A stretch of 64,000 nucleotides of DNA from Actinomadura rayongensis (GCF_009831215.1 NZ_WUTW01000001.1:124001-188000), one strand, 5' to 3'; positions 1 through 10,286 are shown, numbered from the stretch's first letter. A program made the numbers and translations. The notes: generated by a model not told the origin, from the sequence alone.

Positions 1-656
1 TGACCCTGGTCTGGCAGGGCCCCTCGGACGCGGCGGCGCCGGACCTGCGGCGGCTCCCCGGCGACAGCGCCTTCACCGGCGCCATCGAGCAGATCATCGC
101 CGGGGCCGCGGGCGCGGACGGCGACGCCGTCGTCCGCGTGGAGATCCCCGTCGGGCCCGAGCAGATCCCCGACGAGCTCCAGAACGGCGTGGCGCTCGCG
201 CGCGACGCGTCCGGCACCCGGTTCACGGCCATCACCTGGACCGGCGCGATGAGCGGCGACGACATCGCCGCGCTGCGCCGCTGGGCCCGCTTCCCCGCGT
301 TCGCGGACGCCGTCGAGAAGCTGATCGCGGCCGTGCGCGATGCGGGCGACCCGCCGCCGTCGGTGACCGTCCCGTTCGCCGTCGCGGTCCGTCCCGTCCA
401 GGCCGCTCTGACCGGCGTCGTGGCCGACAGGCTGCTGCTCGGCGCGGTGCTGATGCGCCATCACGGCATGATGCGCGCCGACGATCCGGCCGCGCTGGCG
501 GAGGCCTATCCCGGACGGCCCGACCAGCTCGCCCTCGGGCGGCTGCACCGCACCAGCCAGGACGGCGGCATGCGCGGCCGGTCCCTGGTGATCCGCGCCC
601 GGCGCGGCAGCGCCGCACCGAGCGACCCGCGTCCGATCGAACCCGCCGACGTGTGA
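1..656 (+). CDS. Hypothetical protein, 3' part of a gene cut by the window edge
   Basis: The reading frame is open from base 3 to a TGA at 654-656, so the visible 217 residues are the C-terminal part of a longer protein. A GTG at 138 could be read as a start, but the frame stays open upstream with the same codon bias, so I treat the gene as truncated by the window. I recognise no domain and see no membrane segment. It ends 27 bases before the start of the giant LamG protein and is probably co-transcribed with it. Function unknown. Confidence 0.6.
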   Translation, partial: TLVWQGPSDAAAPDLRRLPGDSAFTGAIEQIIAGAAGADGDAVVRVEIPVGPEQIPDELQNGVALARDASGTRFTAITWTGAMSGDDIAALRRWARFPAFADAVEKLIAAVRDAGDPPPSVTVPFAVAVRPVQAALTGVVADRLLLGAVLMRHHGMMRADDPAALAEAYPGRPDQLALGRLHRTSQDGGMRGRSLVIRARRGSAAPSDPRPIEPADV

Positions 657-683
657 CGGCCGCGAGCGGACCAGGAGGAGCAG

Positions 684-3600
684 ATGGCGAAACTTCCCGA
701 CCTGCCGAAGCTGAAGATCGCGGGCCCCTTCTGGACGGCCGAGGCCGAGGTGATCCGGCTGGCCGACCCGGTCGCCGACTTCGCCTTCCGCACGCTGTTC
801 GTCGACACCACGCCGCGCAAGGCGGTCGGCGAGAACAACGTGCTGCTGCCGGGCTCCCTGCTGGCGCTCGTGTACGTCACCAGCGTCACCGTCGCCCCGA
901 CGAACGGCGCCACGCCGCAGTACGTGTGGAAGCGCAGCGGGACCAAGCCCGACGGGCATCTCCCGCCCGCCGCGATCCGCGCGGCGATCAGCGCCGGCAC
1001 CGCCAGCCTGCTGCTGCTCCAGGCCCCCGCCGACGGGTGGCCCACCGGGATCGTCGGCAATCTGCCGGTTCTCACCTGCCTCGGCGGAGAGATCGTCCTC
1101 GACCCGATGACGCCCCAGGCCGGCGCCGTCCAGCGGTTGTACACCGCGCTCGGCCTGACCGCGGCGGCGCCCGGGCAGCGGACCGGCGCCGCCCGGCTGC
1201 TCGGCGCGCTGGCCGTCCACTCTGGGGGGCTGTCGGTCTTCGGGCGGATCCGCCTGCTCTGGGACGCCGCGCCGGTCGGCGCGGTGTTCCAGCTCGCCCG
1301 GCTCGTCCCCGATCCGGGGCCGACGGTGCGCGGCTTCCGGATGACGATCGAGACCGAGCGGCTGACCGACGACGAGCAGGCCGCGCTCCTCGCGTCCTGG
1401 CGGCGGTTCAACCGGTACCTCAACCCCGACAACCCGCTGAACGGGCTGGTCCGGCCGGAGCCCGCACCGCACTGGGCCACGCTGGAACTCGCCGACCCGC
1501 TCACCGTCCCGCGCCTGTTCTGGGAGATCGCGCCCTGGCGGGAGCAGCCCGGGACGCGTCCGATCGGCTTCCCCGGCGAGACGTTCAGCCTGCTGCTGAG
1601 CGACCGGCAGCCCTACGACCCGGCCGTCCAGCCCGACACGCTCGCCCGGATCACCCCCGCGGACGCGCGGGTCACCGTCGACGGCGCGAACCTGCGGGTG
1701 GAGCTGGCGGCCGGCGACCCGCCAACCGGAACCCCCGGCACGTTCGGCTACCGCGCCGTCCGCGACGGCGACGGCTGGAGCGAGCGGGTCACGCTCGCCG
1801 CCACCACGCTGGCGTTCGACCCGAACGAGGCCGCGCGGCGGCTCCGCGCCGTGCTGCGGGAGCCCGAACCGTCCTGGACGCGGCCGGAGGCGGGGCCCGC
1901 CGCGCCCGTCGCCCCGTCGGTGCTGTGGGGTTTCACGCCCCTGGACGACGGCTGGGCCCAGCTCCCGCTGCCCAACCTGTCGGAGCAGATCTACCTCGAC
2001 GCGGGCGTGGCCCGGACGCAGCCCGTCCCGGCGCCCGAGAACCTGCTGCGCGGCGCCGTCAGCTACGGCAACGACGACGCCGCCGGGCTCGGCCGGGCGC
2101 CCGGCGAGCAGCCCTGGAGCCTCACCCTCGCGGCGGCCCGGCACATGACCGGAACCTGGGTGCTCGCCCCGGTCGGCGCCGCGTACCGGCTCCAGTCGGC
2201 CGACCTGACGCTGGACGCGCCCGAGGTCGCGCTCAACGGCCTGCTCTGGCTGAGCACCCGGGCGCCCACCGCGGCCGACGCCCTGCCCGACCTGGACGAC
2301 TGGATCGGCGGCCTGACGACCGTCCCCCTGCACACCGTGACCGGGCGCGAGCTGTTCGCGCCGCTGGTACGGCTCGCCTTCGATGCGATCGGCCTCGCCT
2401 GGCGCGGCACCCCCGCGCCCTCGGCCGCGCTGGGCGCCTGGGCGTTCCAGTACGACGTCGACCCGGACGTGCTGCGCGCCCTGGTGACCGGCGGCGTCCT
2501 CGCGCCCGGCACGTTCGGCGCGGCGCCGCCCCTGGTCTGGCGCCGCCATCCGACGCTGCCGATGGTGCAGGCTTTGGCGCTCACCCAGAGCATCGACCCG
2601 CCGAACGTGCCGATCGCCGGACGGCAGCTCGTCCCGTTCGAGCTGCCGGTGACCCGCCGGGACGGCCTCGACCTGCCCGACGCCTGGCGCTTCGCCGCCG
2701 ACGGCGCCGCCGCGTGGCCGCGCTACGGCGGCGCGTTCGCGCCCGCCCGCGAATGGCTCGGCACGGACGCCGACAAGCTGTACGACCTGCCGCTGGCGGC
2801 GCTCTCGCTGCCCGGTCTGGTCCTCGACCCGCGTCCCGACGGCGACCCGCCGCTGAGCGACCCGGCGCTCGGCCTCGCCGTCCAGTACCGGCACGACCTG
2901 CCCTACACCGACGAGGTCCAGGCGCTGGCCCAGCTTCCCAGGATCCCCACGGACCCGCGGGACAGCTCGCCGCTGCCCGACACCCCGCGCCCCGCTCCGC
3001 CGCGTCCGCTCACCCGCGCGGACTACGCCGCGCACTGGCGGCGCTTCGCCGAGCGCGCGAGCCTCGCCGCCGCCGACGGCGTGAGCGCCTTCGACCGCCG
3101 GGACGGGAGTATCGTGCTGCGCTTCCTGGCCGGCCCGCGCGACTGGCCCGTCCGCGCGACCTTCGCCCTGGACGGCTACCCCGGCGAGCTGCGCCTGGAC
3201 AACGCCGACCCGGCGCAGAGCGCCCCGCTGACGCTGACCGGCGAGGCGGCGCTGCGCGGGATCGACGGCGACTTCGCCGACGGGGCCGCCGGGCTGCGCC
3301 GCCTGCCCGCCGACGCGCCGCCCGGCACGTACCGGCTGACGGCCGGGAGCATGGCCGCCCGCGCCGTCGACGGCGGCCTCGCCGACCAGCGCGGGCTGGT
3401 GCGCGGCGCGAGCGCCCCCGCGTCGAACCTGATCCGGACGCCGCTGAGCCACCCCACCGCGGGCGACGTGAGACTGACCACCACCCGCGTCCCGCTCGTC
3501 CTCGGCCACGGGACGGCGTCCTGGCGGCTGTGGTTCCGCGACCTGCCCGTCGCGGGCGCGGGGTTCACCAAGGCGTCCGCCCGCTCGTCCGAAGCCGTCG

Positions 3601-6600
3601 ACCTGGACCTGGACGGGAACGACCCGGAGGCGCGCAGCAGCGACTACGAGCACCGCACCGGATATGAGTGGCGGCTGCGTCCGTCCGACGACGATCCGGA
3701 CGCGCCCGCGCCGGGCCTCGACCTGTTCGGCCTGCGCTTCTTCCCGCTGGTGCTCGACCGCGTGCTGTTCGCGGGCGACGGTGTGACGACGGTCGAGGTC
3801 ATCGGGCGGTTGCAGCTCCCGGTGGCCGGTTCCGCCGCCGAGCAGACCGATCTGAGCAACTGCGTGCGGCTGACGTTCACGGGCGCCGGGACGTCGCTGA
3901 GCCTGAGCGCCGTCGGGCCGGAGGGCTCCGCGCTGGAATGGCCGCTGGCCGTCTCCGCCGGGGAGGCCGGGGACGCGCCGCGCCTGCGGGTCGGCGCTCT
4001 CGCGCTCGCCGGCGGCGGCCTGACCGCCGGGCAGGTGCGGTTGTCGTTCCACCTGTTCCAGGTCGAGTGGACGGTCGCGCTGCCCGCGCTGGCCTTCCCC
4101 GACCCCGTGACGCCGCCCTTCACCCTGCCCGGCGCGTCCGCCCAGGACCCGATCGTGCCGCAGCGGGTCGCGCTCGGCCTCGACACGGCGGGCGGCGCGC
4201 ACACCCTGACCCTCACCCTCGCCGTCCGGGTCGGCAGGCCGCCGACCGGGTTGCGGGCCCTCTACCGCTTCGACGAGGGCGGCGGCGCGACCGTCCACGA
4301 CTCGTCCGGCATCGGCGCGCCGCTGCACCTGACCGCCGCCGCGACCCAGGGCATGAGCTGGGGCGCCGACGGCCTGACCCTCACCAAGCCGACGCTGATC
4401 CGCTCGGGCGTCGCCGCCGCCAAGCTCACGGCGGCGGTGAAGGCGAGCGACGAGATCAGCGTCGAGGCGTGGGTGAAGCCCGTCACCGGCGTTCTGGCGA
4501 ACGGGCAGTTCGACATCCTCACGGTCTCGTCCGACGGCGCGCACCGCAACGTCGCGCTCCAGCAGCGCAAGTCGCCGCCCGACTCGTCCAGCCTGGACCT
4601 GTGGCTGCGCACCGACGCCACGGACGCGACCGGCGCCCCCGACCTGGCGACCCCGGCCGCCTCGCTCGGCGGCGCCCCGACCCATCTGGCCTTCACCCGC
4701 GCCGCCGACGGCCGCACCCGGATCTACGTCAACGGGCAGCTCAAGGCCGAGCACACCGTCGGCGGGAGCCTGGCCGCCTGGGACGACCGGTTCGAGCTGG
4801 CCCTCGGCGACGAGATCACCGGCGGACGGGCCTGGCTCGGCACCTACCGCATGGTCGCGCTCTACGACCGCGCCCTCGCCGCCGAGGAGGTCGCCGCGCG
4901 GTTCGCCTCGGGACCGTCCGCCGCGCCGGTGACGACGCGGGGGCAGGCGCTGGCCGCCGCGCTGACCTTCGACCTGATGGCCGGGGGCTTCACGCTCGAC
5001 GGCGCGACCCTGTTCGACGACCTCGCGCTCGCCGTGGCCCTCCCCGACGGCTCGCCCGCCGCCCTGGCCGGTGACACCACGCTCCAGTTCGGGTGGCATG
5101 GCTACAGCGCCGCGCATCCGGAAGGTCTCCAGTTCCTGCCCGGCATGCGCCTCGCCGACGCCTTGACGCCCGGGGTGGGCGACCGCGCCGCCCCCGGCTT
5201 CGCCACGGTGACGTTCCGCGCCGCCGCCCGGCCGGACGACGTGCCCCTTCTTCCGCTTACCGGCGCCTTCGTGGAGGCCCTGCTCGTCGCGCACTGGGGC
5301 CGGTCGTTGCAGGATCCCGTCCCGTCCCGGACCGCCGACGCGGCGCTGCTGTACGGGTCCTCGGCCGGTGACCTCGTGGTCGGGTACACCTCGCGCCTGG
5401 ACGGCGCGCGGTGGCGGGAGCGGTTCCTGCTCAACGGGACGCTCACGGTTGCCGACCTGGTCTCGTGGCCGCAGCAGCTCGGCTACGACGCGGCCAACGC
5501 GCGCATCACCCTGCCCGCCGCCCGCGTCGCCGGAGCCCCGCCGCTGACCCATCTGCGCCACACCGTCCGGGTGCTGCTGAACCAGCACGAGCTGCCCGCG
5601 TCCCTGCTGACCGGCGCCGACGGCCCGCTGCTGTTCACCTTCGCCCCTGGTCAGAGCTGGCAGCCGTTGGCCCTGGTCGAGCACCAGCTCGTCGAGGTGA
5701 CCCCGGCGGCGGACGGGAGCGGCGGGACGCTCGGCCGCGAGACCCGGTGGACGTCCGTCCAGGAGGTGCGGCTGCTCACGCCCCAGCGCGCCGCGCAGTT
5801 TTTGCGGAGCCTGGCCGGGCTCCAGACCACCGACCCCGTCACCGGCGTCAGCCCGCTCGGGAGCGTCGGCGGCGGCTATCTGACCGCCGGTCTGTCGGCG
5901 CTGCTGGCCGATTCGGGCGCGGCGCTCGACGCGCTGCCCCGCGACACGCTGCTCATCGAGGCGAGCGGGCACCACCTGGTCGGGCTCACGCCCGTCCCGA
6001 CCAGCGCGGCCACGACGTTGCAGTACCTCCCGACCGGCAGCCAGGGCGCGCTGCTCGGCAGCCCGGCGGACTACGCGCCGAGCGACCCGGCCGACCCGCG
6101 CTGGCTGCTGCTGAACATGCCGTTCCTCGGACGGTTGCAGGACACCTCGCGCGACCTGGCCCGTCCGCCCGCCGGAAAGCAGCCGAGCCCGCTCCAGACC
6201 GACCCGGTGCTGCTCATCTCCCGGCTGCGCGCCGACGCCCCCGCCACGGCGCTGCCCGCGCTGGCCCTCGCCCTGTGCGGCTGGGCGGACGGCACGCCGC
6301 TGCCCGTCACCTTCGCGAGCCTGGACACGGCGGTCGGCCGCGCCTTCGCCCGGCTCGACCCGGTGGCTTTGGAGGAGAGCTGGTTCCGCGCGCAGAACCC
6401 GCCCCCCGAACCGCAGGACGACCTGCTCCAGAGCGTCCTCGCGGCGCTGCCCGAGACCCCGGCGCGGCTCAGCCGCCCGGCCGCGCTGCGCCGGGCCTTC
6501 GACCCGCGCCGTCCCTTCTACCCGCCCCGGCCGTCCGGGCTGCCCGACCTGCCGGAGCCCGCGCCGTACGCCGACCCGGTCTGGCGCGAGGGCTCGCTGC

Positions 6601-9215
6601 TGCTGACCCAGTCGGTGAGCACCCCGACGCCCGCTGGCAAGCCGCCCTATGGCTGGACTTTGGCCGCCGCGCTCATCGCCAGCAGCGGGCTGCTCGGCCA
6701 GGGTCCCGCCGACGGGCCGCGCCGCCGTCCGGCGGCCACGCTCATCCCCGGCGCGCTCGACGCGCGTCCGCTGAACCTCGTGGTCAGCCCGTACCTGGGA
6801 CTCCAGTGGCGTCCGGCCCCCGTGGTCCCGGCGGGCGGGCCGTCTCCGCTGGCGCCCCGGCTCCTGGTGGCCGAGCTGCTCTGCCTGGCGCCCGGCACCG
6901 CACGGCTCCAGCCGGTCGCGACCCGGATGTGGAGCGTACAGCCCGACGACCCGGACCTGGCCGACGAGGGCCGCCTGCGCGCCCAGGCCCAGAGCTGGGC
7001 CGCGCAGTCCCAGCGCCTGCTGGCGCCGGAGTCGCCGATCGCGGTGCTGCGCTACCGGATCATCAGCGACAACACCCGGCCCGACGATCTCGGCGAGGCG
7101 GCGCTGACCACCGGCTACGCCTTCGCCCTGGTCCGGGTGACGAGCGCGGCGCCGCTCGCCCGGCGACTGTTCGGCATCCGGCCCGCCCTCGCCGTTCTGC
7201 GCTACCGCGAAGGCCAGTGCAACATCGCGGCGCTGCCCGCCGATGCCCGCGACTTCGAGCTGGCGCCGCCGCAGACGGTCGGGGTGCAGCCGCTCTACCT
7301 GACCCGGCGTCCTCGTGCCGATCTGCCCGCGTGGCCGTGGGGGCTGAGCGCGCTGCACGTCGGCGTCCGCTACACCGAGGACGAGCAGGGCGTCGTCGGC
7401 CCGGCGCTTCCCGGCGCGGCGGGCCGGACGCTCTGGTGGCAGACCGTCCAGCGGACGGTGCAGTTCCGCTCCGCGCTGCACACCGACCGGCCCACCGGCG
7501 GACTGCCGCGCCGCTTCCGTGCGCCCGCCGTCCGCAGCCTGCTCCCCGCACCGCCCGACCCGCCGCTGCCCGCGCTGACCGGGGCCCTGTTCGACGAGCC
7601 TCCGCTCGCCTTTCCCGGCGCCCCGGCGCTGGACCACTGGCAGCCCGTCCTGCCCGGCGGACTGCGCTACCTGGTGACCGGCGTCCGTCCCGGCGTCTTC
7701 GTGACGCTGCGCAACCAGCTCCTGCGCCAGAGCGGCGTCGTCCCGACCGGCGAGCACCCGCGTCCGCGCGGCCTCGGCCTGCTCTCCGGCGGGGTGCCGG
7801 TCCAGCACCGCGCGCCGCGTCCGGTGCCGCTGCCCGCCAACGCCGACGGACGGCAGGCGGTCGCGCTGCGCACCTGGGCCGGCCACTTCGACCCCGACCG
7901 GCTCGCGCTGGTCACGCCGTCGCCCGCCGACGAGGCGTTCCGCGCCGCCTTCGCCGACCCGCCGGAGAACCCGACCTACCGGCAGACCGCCCAGCGGCTA
8001 CGGATGCAGCTCGCCGTGGGCGAGCGGTACACCCTCGACGTGGCGTGGGACGGCGTCCTGACCTTCGTCTACCGGATCGACGGCAGTGTGCCCCTGGTCG
8101 GCGGGCAGGAGGCGGAAACTCCGGCGTCCGGCATCGCCGACTGGATTCTGACCCTGGACCTCGTCGCCGCCGGCCAGGTCACGGCCCTCCAGGACGTCAC
8201 CGCGCCGACGGTCGTCCTCACCCCGTCCCTGCGCGCTCAGCTCGGCGCCGTCGGCGTGGCCCTACCGGACGCCGACACCATCGACACGACGGCGTTCGCG
8301 ATCCGCCAGTTCGCCCTTCCCGGCGACCCGGACGCCCGCGCCCGCGCGCTGATCGCGGCCCTGCCGCCCGGGGCGTCCGTCCTCGCGCGCGCCACCGCGC
8401 GGTTCGCCCCGCACCAGCCCGGCGCCGAGAAGTACCACGACGGCTACGGCCACGAGCTGCGCTTCCCGCTCCGCGTGGCCGACCCGAACGCGCCGTCCTT
8501 GCCGCTGGTCCCGCGCTACGTCCACTTCGAGGACCCCGAGTACAACCGGCGCCTCGCCTCCCCGTCCGCGCACGCCGCCGTCCCGGTGCAGTTCCCCGGC
8601 GTCGGCACCACCCCGCAGCGCACCGTCACGCTGTCGGCCGACCGGCGCGAGTGCAACGCGACGAGCACGCTGGCCGTGCGCTACGACTGGGACGAACCGC
8701 CGCCCGGCACCCCGACCGTCACGCTGACGCTCCAGAAGATCGACCTGGACGAGATCCCGCGCGACCTGACCGACCCGAACCCCGCGGGCGCCCTCACCGC
8801 CGGAAGGCTCTACCAGCTCCCCCTGACCGCGCTCCAGGACGCGAACGGCCCCTTCGCGCCGGGGGAGCGGCTGCGCCTCGTCCTGCACATCGACGCGGGA
8901 CCGGTCGCCCCGGCCGCAGTGCGCCTCGACATCACGATCGTCGAGGCGCCGGTCATCCCCGCGACCGAGGCGGCCTACGCCCTTCTGCGCGGGCAGACGA
9001 CCGGCGACCGCGCCTACGTCGAATGCGTCCGCTTCGCCTGGGGCCCCGAAGCGCAGCGCGTCGAACTCGTCAACCCGGCCGACCTCCGCACCGAAGTCGT
9101 CCGCCGCCGCGCGGTCTTCCACCTCACCGACTCCGCCCGCCCCAGCCGCTCCCCGCGCTACACACTCCAGAAGCTCACCCCGTCCGGCTCCACCCACATC
9201 CCCCCGACCACCTGA
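684..9215 (+). CDS. Giant LamG-domain protein, 2,843 residues
   Basis: One uninterrupted frame of 2,843 codons starts at ATG 684 behind a strong AGGAGGAG ribosome site. I see no signal peptide and no membrane segment, so export would need a non-Sec route. Residues about 1190-1412 form a LamG/concanavalin-like jellyroll: a YRFDEGGG start, E-A-W-V-K-P, a LAFTR strand, I-Y-V-N-G-Q, and an ending R-M-V-A-L-Y-D-R-A-L. The rest (N-terminal 1,190 and C-terminal 1,430 residues) is rich in Pro, Ala, Leu and Arg and has no motif I can name. Large proteins of this kind can be structural or surface-binding components of particles or tail-like machines, but no sheath, baseplate or tail gene is visible here, so that remains a guess. 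It probably shares a transcript with the truncated upstream gene. Confidence 0.85.
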   Translation: MAKLPDLPKLKIAGPFWTAEAEVIRLADPVADFAFRTLFVDTTPRKAVGENNVLLPGSLLALVYVTSVTVAPTNGATPQYVWKRSGTKPDGHLPPAAIRAAISAGTASLLLLQAPADGWPTGIVGNLPVLTCLGGEIVLDPMTPQAGAVQRLYTALGLTAAAPGQRTGAARLLGALAVHSGGLSVFGRIRLLWDAAPVGAVFQLARLVPDPGPTVRGFRMTIETERLTDDEQAALLASWRRFNRYLNPDNPLNGLVRPEPAPHWATLELADPLTVPRLFWEIAPWREQPGTRPIGFPGETFSLLLSDRQPYDPAVQPDTLARITPADARVTVDGANLRVELAAGDPPTGTPGTFGYRAVRDGDGWSERVTLAATTLAFDPNEAARRLRAVLREPEPSWTRPEAGPAAPVAPSVLWGFTPLDDGWAQLPLPNLSEQIYLDAGVARTQPVPAPENLLRGAVSYGNDDAAGLGRAPGEQPWSLTLAAARHMTGTWVLAPVGAAYRLQSADLTLDAPEVALNGLLWLSTRAPTAADALPDLDDWIGGLTTVPLHTVTGRELFAPLVRLAFDAIGLAWRGTPAPSAALGAWAFQYDVDPDVLRALVTGGVLAPGTFGAAPPLVWRRHPTLPMVQALALTQSIDPPNVPIAGRQLVPFELPVTRRDGLDLPDAWRFAADGAAAWPRYGGAFAPAREWLGTDADKLYDLPLAALSLPGLVLDPRPDGDPPLSDPALGLAVQYRHDLPYTDEVQALAQLPRIPTDPRDSSPLPDTPRPAPPRPLTRADYAAHWRRFAERASLAAADGVSAFDRRDGSIVLRFLAGPRDWPVRATFALDGYPGELRLDNADPAQSAPLTLTGEAALRGIDGDFADGAAGLRRLPADAPPGTYRLTAGSMAARAVDGGLADQRGLVRGASAPASNLIRTPLSHPTAGDVRLTTTRVPLVLGHGTASWRLWFRDLPVAGAGFTKASARSSEAVDLDLDGNDPEARSSDYEHRTGYEWRLRPSDDDPDAPAPGLDLFGLRFFPLVLDRVLFAGDGVTTVEVIGRLQLPVAGSAAEQTDLSNCVRLTFTGAGTSLSLSAVGPEGSALEWPLAVSAGEAGDAPRLRVGALALAGGGLTAGQVRLSFHLFQVEWTVALPALAFPDPVTPPFTLPGASAQDPIVPQRVALGLDTAGGAHTLTLTLAVRVGRPPTGLRALYRFDEGGGATVHDSSGIGAPLHLTAAATQGMSWGADGLTLTKPTLIRSGVAAAKLTAAVKASDEISVEAWVKPVTGVLANGQFDILTVSSDGAHRNVALQQRKSPPDSSSLDLWLRTDATDATGAPDLATPAASLGGAPTHLAFTRAADGRTRIYVNGQLKAEHTVGGSLAAWDDRFELALGDEITGGRAWLGTYRMVALYDRALAAEEVAARFASGPSAAPVTTRGQALAAALTFDLMAGGFTLDGATLFDDLALAVALPDGSPAALAGDTTLQFGWHGYSAAHPEGLQFLPGMRLADALTPGVGDRAAPGFATVTFRAAARPDDVPLLPLTGAFVEALLVAHWGRSLQDPVPSRTADAALLYGSSAGDLVVGYTSRLDGARWRERFLLNGTLTVADLVSWPQQLGYDAANARITLPAARVAGAPPLTHLRHTVRVLLNQHELPASLLTGADGPLLFTFAPGQSWQPLALVEHQLVEVTPAADGSGGTLGRETRWTSVQEVRLLTPQRAAQFLRSLAGLQTTDPVTGVSPLGSVGGGYLTAGLSALLADSGAALDALPRDTLLIEASGHHLVGLTPVPTSAATTLQYLPTGSQGALLGSPADYAPSDPADPRWLLLNMPFLGRLQDTSRDLARPPAGKQPSPLQTDPVLLISRLRADAPATALPALALALCGWADGTPLPVTFASLDTAVGRAFARLDPVALEESWFRAQNPPPEPQDDLLQSVLAALPETPARLSRPAALRRAFDPRRPFYPPRPSGLPDLPEPAPYADPVWREGSLLLTQSVSTPTPAGKPPYGWTLAAALIASSGLLGQGPADGPRRRPAATLIPGALDARPLNLVVSPYLGLQWRPAPVVPAGGPSPLAPRLLVAELLCLAPGTARLQPVATRMWSVQPDDPDLADEGRLRAQAQSWAAQSQRLLAPESPIAVLRYRIISDNTRPDDLGEAALTTGYAFALVRVTSAAPLARRLFGIRPALAVLRYREGQCNIAALPADARDFELAPPQTVGVQPLYLTRRPRADLPAWPWGLSALHVGVRYTEDEQGVVGPALPGAAGRTLWWQTVQRTVQFRSALHTDRPTGGLPRRFRAPAVRSLLPAPPDPPLPALTGALFDEPPLAFPGAPALDHWQPVLPGGLRYLVTGVRPGVFVTLRNQLLRQSGVVPTGEHPRPRGLGLLSGGVPVQHRAPRPVPLPANADGRQAVALRTWAGHFDPDRLALVTPSPADEAFRAAFADPPENPTYRQTAQRLRMQLAVGERYTLDVAWDGVLTFVYRIDGSVPLVGGQEAETPASGIADWILTLDLVAAGQVTALQDVTAPTVVLTPSLRAQLGAVGVALPDADTIDTTAFAIRQFALPGDPDARARALIAALPPGASVLARATARFAPHQPGAEKYHDGYGHELRFPLRVADPNAPSLPLVPRYVHFEDPEYNRRLASPSAHAAVPVQFPGVGTTPQRTVTLSADRRECNATSTLAVRYDWDEPPPGTPTVTLTLQKIDLDEIPRDLTDPNPAGALTAGRLYQLPLTALQDANGPFAPGERLRLVLHIDAGPVAPAAVRLDITIVEAPVIPATEAAYALLRGQTTGDRAYVECVRFAWGPEAQRVELVNPADLRTEVVRRRAVFHLTDSARPSRSPRYTLQKLTPSGSTHIPPTT

Positions 9216-9225
9216 CCATCACCTG

Positions 9226-9275
9226 CCATAAGTCCTTCTTCTGGACGGTATTGACAACCGTTGTTGGACTTATGG
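9226..9275. promoter_or_regulatory. Perfect 10-bp inverted repeat containing a TTGACA element
   Basis: CCATAAGTCC at 9226-9235 is repeated in inverse as GGACTTATGG at 9266-9275. The 30-base loop contains TTGACA (9252-9257) and a near-palindrome around CAACCGTTG. It lies between the giant gene and the SnoaL-like gene, 47 bases before the latter's start. It could terminate the upstream transcript or be an operator over the next promoter; there is no T-run, so an operator is slightly favoured. Confidence 0.45.
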
Positions 9276-9322
9276 GCGGCGGGCGGAGAAGGTGGAAGGA
9301 GATCGGTTCGAAGGAGGAGAGC

Positions 9323-9688
9323 ATGGCGGAGTACGAGAAGGCGATGAGTCCGGAGGACATCACGCGGCTGTTCGTGGAGCGGTCCAACGCGGGAGACGCC
9401 GAGGGTGTCGCGGCGCTGTACGAAGAGGACGCCGTGATGGCCTATCCGCCGGGGAGTCAGACGGTCGGGCGGGAGGCGATCCGGGCGCTGTGGGAGAAGG
9501 TGCTGGAGCGGCGTCCGCAGTTCCAGCCCGAGCAGCCGTTGCCGACGCTGGTCAGTGACGGCATCGCGCTCACGTCCACTGCGCCGAAGGACGGGGCGGG
9601 GGCTCGTGCGCAGGTCGTCCGTCGTCAGCCCGACGGGTCCTGGCTGCGGTTGCTGGACCAGCCCGAGTTCGTCGCCGTCACCGACTGA
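9323..9688 (+). CDS. SnoaL/NTF2-like family protein
   Basis: A 121-residue protein of the NTF2-like superfamily (SnoaL/DUF4440 type). The pattern of an N-terminal helix (residues about 8-25, EDITRLFVERSNAGD), then AVMAYPPG and a VGREAIRALWEK segment matches the small cone-shaped fold. Members include ketosteroid-isomerase-like enzymes and many proteins of unknown substrate, so no reaction is assigned. The ATG at 9323 follows AAGGAGGA at 9311-9318. It stands alone downstream of an inverted repeat that may control it. Confidence 0.75.
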   Translation: MAEYEKAMSPEDITRLFVERSNAGDAEGVAALYEEDAVMAYPPGSQTVGREAIRALWEKVLERRPQFQPEQPLPTLVSDGIALTSTAPKDGAGARAQVVRRQPDGSWLRLLDQPEFVAVTD

Positions 9689-9739
9689 GCTGGCCCTGTC
9701 TTTCGGCCGACGGCGGTCTCGGCGGGCGGCGGGGTGGGG

Positions 9740-10276
9740 TCAGGGGTGGTGGCGGGTTCTGTAGGCGGCGGCTTTGGCTCGGTTGCCGCAGCGGCGCATG
9801 TCGCACCAGCGGCGGGCCTTGTGGCGGGACGCGTCGATGAAGAGGCGGGTGCAAGTTTCTGCTTCGCATTCGCGGAGGCGTGCCGTGTCGGGGTCGCCCA
9901 GCAGGGTGATCGTGGCTCGGGCCACCGCCGACAGGGCGTTGGTGACCGACCCGGATCGGGTGAGGCCGGACGGGTCCAGGCGGACGGTCGGGGGTGGGAG
10001 TGCGGCGGCGGTGTTGAGGGCGTCCAGGTTCGCCGCGTCCAGGGGCTCGCCGGTGCGGGCTTGGGTGGCCAGGGCGTAGATCGCTTCGCGTAGCGCCCGG
10101 GCGCTGGCGAGGTCGGCGGGGGCGGCTGAGGGGGCGGTGTCCAGCAGGCCGGCTTCCACCGTCCAGCGGGCCAGGTCGGCGGGGGACGGCAGCATCTCGA
10201 CGCGGCGGTCGCGGCGCGCCCCCACGGTTCCGGCGAAGTCCAGCCCGAGGTTGCCGCTGACGAACAGGAAGCCCAT
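9740..10276 (-). CDS. CGNR zinc-finger transcriptional regulator
   Basis: A 178-residue protein starting at ATG 10276 (M-G-F-L-F-V-S-G-N-L-G-L-D-F). The N-terminal part is the ABATE-type domain of putative stress-induced regulators. The C-terminus carries the CGNR zinc finger: C-E-A-E-T-C, then W-C-D-M-R-R-C-G-N-R-A-K. The family is thought to bind DNA through this finger. It is divergent from an MFS transporter with 89 bases between the start codons and two palindromic operators there, the usual layout of a local repressor controlling itself and an exporter. Confidence 0.88.
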   Translation of the reverse strand: MGFLFVSGNLGLDFAGTVGARRDRRVEMLPSPADLARWTVEAGLLDTAPSAAPADLASARALREAIYALATQARTGEPLDAANLDALNTAAALPPPTVRLDPSGLTRSGSVTNALSAVARATITLLGDPDTARLRECEAETCTRLFIDASRHKARRWCDMRRCGNRAKAAAYRTRHHP

Positions 10277-10286
10277 GCCCCAAGAG

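Noticed and set aside
653..9688. Long plus-strand frames of 1,004, 468 and 1,425 codons overlapping the giant gene
   Set aside because: They are in another frame of the same DNA, encode Arg/Ala/Pro-rich sequence without domains, and arise from the high GC. The frame starting at 684 has the ribosome site and the LamG domain.
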